From Nitrospira sp. (lineage in GTDB: Bacteria > Nitrospirota > Nitrospiria > Nitrospirales > Nitrospiraceae): DNA of 6,753 nucleotides. The notes under the pieces are model-generated. The model saw only the letters and a list, made by a program, of their open reading frames with translations. It was not told the origin of the DNA and searched no databases. Within the stretch, counting starts at the first letter, position 1. Every line of letters begins with the position of its first letter. The stretch covers positions 1 through 6,753 of the forward strand of contig JANYAJ010000500.1 of the NCBI GenBank assembly GCA_025361385.1, given 5' to 3'. A program made the position numbers and the translations under genes. This document shows, one piece after another, positions 1-5,013 of this stretch.

Positions 1-91
1 CTTTCCTGCCAGCCTTGGCCAGGTAGCAAGCCGTCACAAGTCCATTGTGACCGGCCCCGATGATGATCGCGTCGTAGTGCTTATCTTTCAT
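1..91 (-). CDS. FAD-dependent oxidoreductase, phytoene desaturase/PYROXD2-like (N-terminus only)
   Basis: The reverse strand from the ATG at 91 reads 30 codons to the window edge, giving MKDKHYDAIIIGAGHNGLVT followed by ACYLAKAGRK. This is a beta-strand plus the Rossmann dinucleotide-binding motif GxGxxG (G12-A13-G14-H15-N16-G17) placed right at the N-terminus, as in FAD-binding amine oxidase / phytoene dehydrogenase-like proteins. The GAGHNGL version is typical of the COG1233/PYROXD2 branch. Members bind FAD and oxidise or desaturate diverse substrates, often carotenoid-like, but the substrate cannot be told from 30 residues. Upstream of the ATG is GGGCAAACAGGC, only a weak ribosome-binding site. 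The start sits 12 bp from a long palindromic repeat, so the transcript probably carries that hairpin in its 5' leader. The gene is divergent from the YkgJ-type gene. The FAD-binding call is firm; the subfamily is less certain because the rest of the protein is missing. Confidence 0.8.
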   Translation of the reverse strand, partial: MKDKHYDAIIIGAGHNGLVTACYLAKAGRK

Positions 92-103
92 GCCTGTTTG
101 CCC

Positions 104-223
104 GGATGCTCAAAAAGGCCGGCAGCTTCGTTCTCGGCTCATCGAAATCCTCAACGTACCTCTGGGGGTACGCCTCCGGTTTCGACTCGCCTGCGGCCTT
201 GCTGTCGGCCTTTTTGAGCATCC
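104..223. repeat. Intergenic palindromic repeat (type 1), about 120 bp
   Basis: The two ends, 104-125 and 202-223, are 22-nt inverted repeats starting GGATGCTCAAAAAGGCC. They match at 21 of 22 positions, and the single difference (122 versus 205) is a G·T wobble. Inside are further nested complements: TCGAAA 142-147 with TTTCGA 180-185, CC 149-150 with GG 178-179, and CGTACC 155-160 with GGTACG 167-172 around the loop TCTGGG. The whole unit can therefore fold as one long imperfect hairpin on either strand. It encodes no transposase and has the size and shape of a REP/MITE-like non-autonomous element. From memory it resembles a palindrome found many times between genes in Nitrospira genomes; that is not checked. 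An ORF through it on the plus strand (106-357) is best read as spurious. Confidence 0.8.
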
Positions 224-474
224 TGTACATGGTTTTCTCTGTGTCTGCGGCCTGCAGTGTAGCGCACTTATGTTGTGAAGATGAAGCGGGGTTCGACTTG
301 GGAAGGTCATGGCAATGCGTACTGTGGTCGCGGGAGGGGCATGTGAGAGCAGCCTAATCTGGCCGCGCCCGTTCGGTGCCCTGTCTCAGTCATAATCTGC
401 CCAACCGCTCGGCAGATTCTTCCCATGCCGCGCTTCAATGGTTCACAGCGCGGCTTTCCATATGAGAATTTACA
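224..474. other. Intergenic stretch with two small hairpins, no supported gene
   Basis: I see no convincing coding sequence here. Two adjacent hairpins stand out: AATCTGCC 394-401 with GGCAGATT 411-418 (8 bp, 9-nt loop), and GCCGCGC 427-433 with GCGCGGC 448-454 (7 bp, 14-nt loop) followed by TTT. A weak minus-strand promoter for the oxidoreductase could be TTCATC (280-285) and TACACT (256-261) with an 18-nt spacer, matching the sigma-70 consensus at only 3/6 and 4/6 positions. I do not trust it enough to list separately. Confidence 0.4.
427..457 (+). terminator. Weak terminator-like hairpin
   Basis: A 7-bp all-GC stem (GCCGCGC at 427-433, GCGCGGC at 448-454) closes a 14-nt loop and is followed by only three T residues. 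The loop is long and the T-tract short, so intrinsic termination would be inefficient. No plus-strand gene ends just upstream. It may instead be a leader structure or chance. Confidence 0.2.
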
Positions 475-489
475 GTGAAACGCACCGGC

Positions 490-654
490 ATGCGAGGCAC
501 ACCCTTTGCGATATCGGTCAAGCACCAGGGGATGATCTCGCAGATCGCTCGCGGGAGACATTCGAGCGCGCAATTTATCCGCACGGCGTACGAGGCGATA
601 GCACGTGAGCGCTCTTTTCTCATGCTCGTAACGAGTCCCAAGGAGGATCGATGA
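490..654 (+). CDS. Candidate small ORF coupled to the YkgJ-type gene by ATGA overlap
   Basis: An open frame from ATG 490 encodes 54 residues beginning MRGTPFAISVKHQGMISQIA and ending SPKEDR. A GTG at 475 would give 59 residues; a TGA at 463-465 closes the frame upstream. Its TGA (652-654) overlaps the ATG of the next gene (651-653) in the ATGA arrangement typical of translationally coupled genes. The downstream AAGGAGG lies inside its last codons. About two thirds of third codon positions are G or C, compatible with coding in this genome. Against it: neither start has a good ribosome-binding site, the product is short and basic with no family I recognise, and no transmembrane segment or known motif is visible. 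It could equally be untranslated leader of the 525-aa gene. Confidence 0.3.
   Translation: MRGTPFAISVKHQGMISQIARGRHSSAQFIRTAYEAIARERSFLMLVTSPKEDR
640..646 (+). promoter_or_regulatory. Strong Shine-Dalgarno site of the YkgJ-type gene
   Basis: AAGGAGG lies four bases before the ATG at 651. It is a full match to the anti-Shine-Dalgarno core and fixes the start of the 525-aa protein. Confidence 0.8.
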
Positions 655-2228
655 TTCCAGTACTCGCCCCGTTGCCGCAGGAAGTCGCAGTTGTTCTGGT
701 TCTCTTCCAGGAATTTCTTGCGGCTCATGCCGACCCTGACGGCGGCCCACTATTGCACGATCTCTATGCCGATGACGCTCCCATTGCGCTTGGAGGACGC
801 TTACTCAGAAAAGGTGAAACGGACGTAGAGGCTTTTGCGCAGGCACATCGTCGCGCATGCATGCAGGGTATCGGGACGTTGCCGGTATTCGATCAGGTCG
901 ACCTGCTTGCAGAGAACGTGGACGAAGACAAGAGTGCGGTGGTGGGGTGGTTCAGAGCCATAGAGTCGGGCGATGGCCAATCTGCGACCGTGGGGTTGGG
1001 GATTCGTCGCGATGGCGGGCAGTGGCGCGTGGGGTGGTGCACCGTCGCGTCCGACGTGCAGCCTTGGTCCTATAATCAGGGGCTTGTACAGACGCTCGCA
1101 GAATATCCCTGGATGCTTTCCGATCAGCCGGTTCTCCCACGGAGCTCCCTAGATGCTTCTTACTATCGCCTGTTTCGGCAGTCGGATGTGCATCTGAGCT
1201 TTCTGCCCGAGTCGCGCTTTAGCTGCCATATGAGCGGGGGCTGTTGTAAGTTCGACTACCACATCGCCTTACCTCCTGCCGCGCAAGTTCTGATCGACGC
1301 GATCCCGTGGGAGGATATTAAGCCGGCTCTCAAGGGCACCAAGTTGGAGGTTCGTGCGGACGGTCAGTTGCAGCTGAAAGACAATCACGAGACGTGCCGA
1401 TTCATGGACGAACAGCGCCAATGTCTGATCCATGAGACGCTCGGCCACCAGCCGTTCGGACCCTGTGGCGTGTTTCCTTTTGCCTTTGCGGAGACGCCTG
1501 AAGGCGTCTCCGTCAGCACGAGTCTTGTGTGTGGCAGCGTCAGGAATCGTCTGGGGCCCTTGTTGGCAGAGCGTCAGTTCGATGTGCGCGAGCGTCTGTT
1601 CCTTGCTCCGGTGCGGAGGCCGAATGGTTTTCGTCTCGCGCCTGGTCTGGAGATCCCCTGGGAGTCCTTCCGCCAGATTGAGACCATTTTGCTCGATTTG
1701 CTTGAAAAGCCCCAAGTGCCTCTTCGTCAGCGGCTCTACGCGGGCAATCGGTTGCTGCATGCGCTACGCAGGAATGAACCGATCGACGTGGGTGCGTGGC
1801 TGGAGGAGCCACCAGGGATGTTGCCGGATGAATATCGCGAAACCTTGCGAACCTACCTCGCCAGAATTTTTGCCTGGGACCGTCAAGGCTTCACCCGTCT
1901 GCCGAAGGGCATGTCGCTCGATCTCCGTCATGATCGCATACGGGATGAACTCGTCGTGGTCGACATACTCAGAAATCTTCAGTTCTCCAAGGCCTATTCC
2001 TATCCCTATGACCTCACCACTGCCCACAACCTGTCGATTCTGCTGTATGTCCTGACCGGCATCATGCAGTCGTCTATCGACGGACCGCTGCCTGACGAAC
2101 TGTGGAGAGAACTTGCCGCATTGGGCGGGCATGGTTTACTGGCGTCGCTGCTGCCCGATTCAGCGCCCCAGGAGCTCAAAGAGTTTCTGGGGTCGAGCGA
2201 GTTCGGTCAGTGGGCGCTGTGGTACTGA
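651..2228 (+). CDS. NTF2/SnoaL-like domain fused to YkgJ/FliB-type cysteine-cluster protein
   Basis: This 525-aa protein has two parts. Residues about 10-145 resemble an NTF2/SnoaL-like fold: a helical start, LHDLYADDAPIALGG at 35-49, then strands ending DGGQWRVGWCTV at 121-132. The centre carries a YkgJ-type (CxxxxxCC) cluster with C192, C198 and C199 in SCHMSGGCC, then C249, C258, C272 (GPCGVFPF) and C294. Proteins of this family, including the flagellin lysine N-methylase FliB group, are thought to bind a metal or Fe-S cluster through these cysteines. For most members the reaction is unknown. Residues about 300-525 are mostly helical and I do not recognise them. There is no signal peptide or membrane helix, so it is probably cytoplasmic. 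The start is set by AAGGAGG four bases upstream. There are no flagellar genes nearby to support a flagellin-methylating role. It is convergent with the transglycosylase gene, 47 bp away. The cysteine cluster is clear; the NTF2-like call is from pattern only. Confidence 0.8.
   Translation: MIPVLAPLPQEVAVVLVLFQEFLAAHADPDGGPLLHDLYADDAPIALGGRLLRKGETDVEAFAQAHRRACMQGIGTLPVFDQVDLLAENVDEDKSAVVGWFRAIESGDGQSATVGLGIRRDGGQWRVGWCTVASDVQPWSYNQGLVQTLAEYPWMLSDQPVLPRSSLDASYYRLFRQSDVHLSFLPESRFSCHMSGGCCKFDYHIALPPAAQVLIDAIPWEDIKPALKGTKLEVRADGQLQLKDNHETCRFMDEQRQCLIHETLGHQPFGPCGVFPFAFAETPEGVSVSTSLVCGSVRNRLGPLLAERQFDVRERLFLAPVRRPNGFRLAPGLEIPWESFRQIETILLDLLEKPQVPLRQRLYAGNRLLHALRRNEPIDVGAWLEEPPGMLPDEYRETLRTYLARIFAWDRQGFTRLPKGMSLDLRHDRIRDELVVVDILRNLQFSKAYSYPYDLTTAHNLSILLYVLTGIMQSSIDGPLPDELWRELAALGGHGLLASLLPDSAPQELKEFLGSSEFGQWALWY
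1489..1512. repeat. Perfect intragenic hairpin with TGAA tetraloop
   Basis: CGGAGACGCC at 1489-1498 and GGCGTCTCCG at 1503-1512 are perfect complements around a TGAA loop, a 10-bp GC-rich stem inside the YkgJ-type gene. It lies between the codons for C272 and C294 and encodes residues of AETPEGVSV. There is no T-tract, so it is not an intrinsic terminator. Confidence 0.7.
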
Positions 2229-2235
2229 TCTGTAC

Positions 2236-2257
2236 CCCTGTGAGCCTGTGAACAGGG
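2236..2257. terminator. Weak hairpin between convergent genes
   Basis: CCCTGT 2236-2241 pairs with ACAGGG 2252-2257 around a 10-nt loop, in the 47-bp gap between two convergent stop codons. This is where a shared terminator is expected. The stem is only 6 bp and neither strand has a T-tract after it, so efficiency would be low. A CCTGTGA direct repeat (2237-2243, 2245-2251) overlaps it. Confidence 0.25.
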
Positions 2258-2275
2258 CGGATCGGGCGGTGATGC

Positions 2276-3526
2276 TTATTGGCCGTGGCTTTCCGACGAG
2301 CTGATAAAGGCTTTGCGATAGCCGGTGACTTTCTCTAAATAGTGGCGGGTCTCTTCGTAGGGCAGATGCTGGTGTAACTGGTCATAGACGCCGGATGGTT
2401 GAAGGCTGTTGATCTGATTGACGGCTTCAGTCCGGTTGCGCGAAAACGTGCGAAAGACGTTGCTCGGGCCGGTATTGTAGGCCGCAATCACACAGTATTC
2501 CCGTGAGACGTTGTGAGCCACGCTCTCCAGTTGGTTGAACATCAAGACATTTAAATAGGCGCTGCCTAGCTCGACGTTGTTGGCGGGATCGAAGAGGTAT
2601 TCCCGCGTAGGCGTGACGTCCTTACCTTTCGCTTTCCGGTAGGCTTCCCGGCCACCGCTGCTGGGGACCAGCTGCATGAGTCCATAGGCAGGGGCCGAGC
2701 TGACGGCATAGGGGTTGAAGTTACTCTCGGTGCGGATGACGGCGAAGACCAGGCTCGGGCTGATGCGGTATTGTTCGGCAAACTGATGGACCAGGGCTCG
2801 GTACTTGTCCGCCTGTTTCACGGCGAGATTGGACACCATCGGGATCTTGACGTAGTGCGCTGTCTTCTTGGTCCCCTCCTGGTCGATCACCCGCGTCGCA
2901 GATTTCTTTTCAAGCAGGTAGGCGGCAAAGGGCTCGGCCTCTGCTGGCGTGCGCACTGGTTTACGCTGCTGATCGAGAACAAGGCCGTACAAGTAAGGCA
3001 TTTTGTCGCCGGTGAGGACGATTTCTTTGTCGGAAAACAAATCGACTGCGCGGGGATCCTCTGGCGTCAGGATCGTCGTAACCACGGCAGTCTTGAGACT
3101 GCGTTGAGGATCTTGCTCGTCCAGCGTCTCGACCAGGATCTCGCCCGCGTCAAAGTCGACGATCGCCCGGCTCTTGTAGTTCTGCGTGTACTTCACATAT
3201 TTCTTTTGTTCGGGAAGTTTGACTTCCTCTTTCCCCCAGGTCTTTCCAACGTTCACCCCGAGGGCGGTGAGAATGGCCTCAAAGTCTTTCTGTGCGGTGC
3301 GCAGATCCCGGAGCAGCGCTTCAGGATCGCGCGCGTATTGGTCGAGACGTTGCCTGGCGATCTGCGCTGGGTCTTTCCCCTCGGCGAGATCGATGATGGT
3401 CTGGCCGGTCCGGCCCTTTGCGACTTGCTCAGCGGTTGTGAGGATCCGGTCGGTTGTCTCACAGCCTGCTGTGGCGAAGGCAAGGGTGGCGATCAGTAAT
3501 GTGGTGAGCGAGGTGAATGGGCGCAT
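2276..3526 (-). CDS. mltC: MltC-like membrane-bound lytic murein transglycosylase (lipoprotein)
   Basis: This 416-aa protein cleaves the MurNAc-GlcNAc bond of peptidoglycan to give 1,6-anhydromuropeptides, by homology to MltC. Residues 1-22 form a lipoprotein signal ending ATAGC with C22 as the lipidation site. Residue 23 is Glu, not Asp, so outer-membrane sorting is likely if the enteric rule holds. Residues about 105-235 match the DUF3393 N-terminal domain of MltC (YTQNYKSRAIVDFDAGEI, then LVETL, PRAVDLFSD and YLYGLVLD). Residues about 240-405 are the SLT goose-lysozyme-like domain with catalytic E267 in VIRTESNFNPYAV, AYGLMQLV at 280-287, YLFDPANN at 310-317 and AAYNTGP at 348-354. The protein is longer than E. 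coli MltC (359 aa), mainly through a charged segment at about 23-104 that looks helical. The start is supported by the signal peptide, but no Shine-Dalgarno site precedes it. It is convergent with the YkgJ-type gene and divergent from the NmrA-like gene. Confidence 0.92.
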   Translation of the reverse strand: MRPFTSLTTLLIATLAFATAGCETTDRILTTAEQVAKGRTGQTIIDLAEGKDPAQIARQRLDQYARDPEALLRDLRTAQKDFEAILTALGVNVGKTWGKEEVKLPEQKKYVKYTQNYKSRAIVDFDAGEILVETLDEQDPQRSLKTAVVTTILTPEDPRAVDLFSDKEIVLTGDKMPYLYGLVLDQQRKPVRTPAEAEPFAAYLLEKKSATRVIDQEGTKKTAHYVKIPMVSNLAVKQADKYRALVHQFAEQYRISPSLVFAVIRTESNFNPYAVSSAPAYGLMQLVPSSGGREAYRKAKGKDVTPTREYLFDPANNVELGSAYLNVLMFNQLESVAHNVSREYCVIAAYNTGPSNVFRTFSRNRTEAVNQINSLQPSGVYDQLHQHLPYEETRHYLEKVTGYRKAFISSSESHGQ

Positions 3527-3532
3527 GGGGGC

Positions 3533-3560
3533 ATTGTACAGATTTTATCGTGGGCTACAA
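3533..3560 (-). promoter_or_regulatory. Candidate sigma-70-type promoter of the mltC-like gene
   Basis: On the minus strand TTGTAG (3555-3560) and TACAAT (3533-3538, 5/6 match to TATAAT) are separated by 16 bases. Only six bases lie between the -10 box and the ATG, so initiation would fall at or next to the start codon. This agrees with the absence of a ribosome-binding site and suggests a leaderless mRNA. The -35 match is poor (3/6). TAAAAT at 3542-3547 is an alternative -10 that would leave a leader of about ten bases. Confidence 0.3.
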
Positions 3561-3574
3561 GGGCGCAGAGGGAG

Positions 3575-3667
3575 GGATGGCTTGAATGAGTCCCCTGTGC
3601 TTGCGCAACGCGCGCCCTCGGAAGGGCCTCGTTGGACGCGCGCAGTGGGGACTCATTCAGGCCATCC
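3575..3667. repeat. Intergenic palindromic repeat (type 2), 93 bp
   Basis: Arms 3575-3595 and 3647-3667 are 21-nt inverted repeats (the left one starts GGATGGCTTGAATGAGTC) identical at 20 of 21 positions; the one difference (3582 versus 3660) still forms a U·G pair. At the centre GCCCT 3614-3618 pairs with AGGGC 3623-3627 around the tetraloop CGGA. The flanks TTGCGCAACGCGCG and CGTTGGACGCGCGCA are partly complementary, so the whole unit can form a long hairpin. It has no coding capacity and no sequence shared with the type 1 repeat. Its place between two divergent starts fits a mobile, non-autonomous or REP-like palindrome. From memory it also resembles a repeated element of Nitrospira genomes; unchecked. 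Confidence 0.8.
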
Positions 3668-3763
3668 TAGGATAACGTAAACGAGTAAGGGCCTGCTTGG
3701 GCCTCCTGCCTTCATCGGTCTTCGATGTGATAAATTATGACCCTCGTCATCGTCCACTTGTTG

Positions 3764-3770
3764 AAGGGAG
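3764..3770 (+). promoter_or_regulatory. Shine-Dalgarno site of the NmrA-like gene
   Basis: AAGGGAG lies six bases before the ATG at 3777, good spacing for initiation. About 40 bases upstream of the ATG is an AT-rich TAAATTAT (3731-3738) that could be part of a -10 region, but I find no matching -35 box. Confidence 0.7.
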
Positions 3771-3776
3771 AACAGC

Positions 3777-4727
3777 ATGGCTGAGAAGAAAATCATTGCA
3801 GTGGTGGGGGCAACCGGAGCGCAAGGCGGTGGATTGGTCCGTGCCATTTTGAACGATACGAATGGCGGTTTCACCGTACGTGCGATCACGCGAGATGTGC
3901 AGTCCGACAAGGCGAAGGGGCTGGTGGCGCTGGGGGCTGAAGTTGTGGCGGCAGATTTAGATAACCCGGAGACTCTGAAGAAGGCTTTCGCGGGAGCCTA
4001 CGGAGTATTTTGTCTGACGAACTTTTGGGAGCATTTCTCACCGGAAAGAGAATTGGCCCAGGCTAAAGCTCAGGCGCAAGCGGCGAAGCAAGCAGGTCTG
4101 CAGCATGTGATCTGGTCGACCCTGGAAGACACGCGTAAGTGGGTGCCGCTTAGCGATAATCGCATGCCGACCTTGATGGGGAAGTATAAAGTGCCGCACT
4201 TCGACGCGAAGGGCGAAGCTGACGGCGAGTTCACGAAGCTCGGCGTGCCTGCGACCTTTCTGCTCACGTCGTTCTATTGGGACAATCTGATTCATTTCGG
4301 GATGGGCCCGAAGAAGGGACCGGATGGGACGCTGGCCTTCACGCTGCCGATGGGTGACAAGAAGCTTCCTGGCATTGCGGCCGAGGATATCGGTAAATGC
4401 GCGCTCGGCATCTTCAAAAAAGGCCGTGAGTATATCGGCAAGACGGTCGGCATCGCCGGCGAGCACCTGACCGGTATGCAGATGGCCGCAGCACTGGCCA
4501 AGGCCTTGGGCCAATCTGTGCGGTACAATGCCGTGACGCCCGAGGTATATCGCAGCTTCGGATTCCCCGGAGCCGATGATCTCGGCAACATGTTTCAATT
4601 CAATCGTGACTTCGAATCGATCTTTTGCAGGGCGCGCAGTCTCGAGCAGTCGCGCGCGTTGAACCCCAGCGTACAGACGTTCGAGCAGTGGCTGGCTCAG
4701 AATAAGACTCGTATTCCGCTCGAATAG
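3777..4727 (+). CDS. NmrA/HSCARG (NMRAL1)-like NAD(P)-binding protein
   Basis: This 316-aa protein belongs to the atypical short-chain dehydrogenase NmrA family. The N-terminus has the Rossmann motif GATGAQGGG (G11, G14, G17), and R35 and R39 at the end of beta-2 (VRAITRD) suggest NADP(H) binding. Then come AEVVAADLDNPETLKKAFAG (54-73), CLTNFWEHFS (79-88), HFDAKGEAD (141-149), LPMGDKKLPGIAAEDIG (190-206) and FGFPGADDLGNMFQF (261-275), ending TFEQWLAQNK. These stretches follow human NMRAL1/HSCARG closely along its whole length. The usual catalytic YxxxK of classical SDRs is not evident, so it may act as a redox (NADPH/NADP) sensor or regulator and not as an enzyme, as proposed for NmrA and HSCARG. 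Whether it binds a regulator or reduces a substrate cannot be told. It has no signal peptide. It stands alone, with its own Shine-Dalgarno site and a terminator after it. Confidence 0.9.
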   Translation: MAEKKIIAVVGATGAQGGGLVRAILNDTNGGFTVRAITRDVQSDKAKGLVALGAEVVAADLDNPETLKKAFAGAYGVFCLTNFWEHFSPERELAQAKAQAQAAKQAGLQHVIWSTLEDTRKWVPLSDNRMPTLMGKYKVPHFDAKGEADGEFTKLGVPATFLLTSFYWDNLIHFGMGPKKGPDGTLAFTLPMGDKKLPGIAAEDIGKCALGIFKKGREYIGKTVGIAGEHLTGMQMAAALAKALGQSVRYNAVTPEVYRSFGFPGADDLGNMFQFNRDFESIFCRARSLEQSRALNPSVQTFEQWLAQNKTRIPLE

Positions 4728-4757
4728 TCCCCTCCTCATTTCGGTATCTCTAGCGAG

Positions 4758-4795
4758 GCCCTGCCGTCAGATCCCTGGCGGCAGGGCGGTTTCCC
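4758..4795 (+). terminator. Rho-independent terminator after the NmrA-like gene
   Basis: GCCCTGCCG 4758-4766 pairs perfectly with CGGCAGGGC 4779-4787. The stem extends inward through a U·G pair and CAG/CTG to 13 bp around an ATCC loop (4771-4774). It is followed by GGTTTCCCT, a short pyrimidine-rich tail. It lies 30 bp after the stop codon. The T-run is short, but the stem is strong and well placed. Confidence 0.65.
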
Positions 4796-5013
4796 TCTAG
4801 TTTGTACATTTCTTGAATTACGTAGGTCTACCCACTTTTTGACGTTATATTTTCCCTGAGGGTATCGCGTCAGCCCCTTCCGCCATTCTCTCGACTGACT
4901 TCCGCGAAGGAAGATCGTGAAAGGGGCTTAAGCCTGGTGGTTTCGCATCGATATCAGAATAGGCCGACTGTGATTTCTTCGAAGAACGTCCCTCTGTCCC
5001 GGTGATGTGAAAT
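4796..5013. other. Intergenic leader region of the sensor kinase gene
   Basis: The left half is AT-rich (TTGTACATTTCTTGAATTAC, then TTTTTGACGTTATATTTT at 4836-4853), a likely promoter area, but I cannot assemble a -35/-10 pair with normal spacing. The right half holds the foldable element at 4872-4928 and about 85 further bases with no clear feature before the ATG at 5014. A 22-codon frame from GTG 4937 to TGA 5003-5005 exists but lacks support. Confidence 0.4.
4872..4928 (+). other. Foldable leader element upstream of the kinase
   Basis: AGCCCCTT 4872-4879 pairs perfectly with AAGGGGCT 4921-4928. Inside, CTTCC 4899-4903 pairs with GGAAG 4909-4913 around GCGAA. Together they make a stem enclosing a hairpin, ending 85 bases before the kinase start. 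There is no T-tract after it. It could be part of a structured 5' leader, an operator or a small repeat; it matches no riboswitch class I recognise. Confidence 0.3.

Noticed and set aside
106..357. 83-codon plus-strand ORF starting MLKKAGSFVLGSS
   Set aside because: Its first 40 codons are a translation of the type 1 palindrome; there is no ribosome-binding site and no sensible domain.
307..750. 147-codon minus-strand ORF, and the 97-codon minus ORF at 435-728
   Set aside because: Both overlap the strongly supported start and N-terminus of the YkgJ-type gene on the other strand; composition is arginine/cysteine-rich, typical of a shadow frame.
1432..2055. 207-codon plus-strand ORF inside the YkgJ-type gene
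   Set aside because: Out-of-frame shadow with an Arg/Ser/Cys-rich sequence; the real frame carries the cysteine cluster.
2771..3499. 242-codon plus-strand ORF opposite the mltC-like gene
   Set aside because: Antisense shadow of a gene with clear family motifs; no ribosome-binding site and no recognisable domain.
4038..4739. 233-codon minus-strand ORF opposite the NmrA-like gene
   Set aside because: Antisense shadow of a protein that matches NMRAL1 along its length.
4836..4853. TTGACG close to TATATT as a promoter
   Set aside because: The two boxes are only a few bases apart, far short of the 16-18 bp spacing required.
4937..5005. 22-codon possible leader peptide (GTG start) ahead of the kinase
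   Set aside because: Weak start with its only SD-like bases inside a hairpin, no run of regulatory codons and no attenuator after it.
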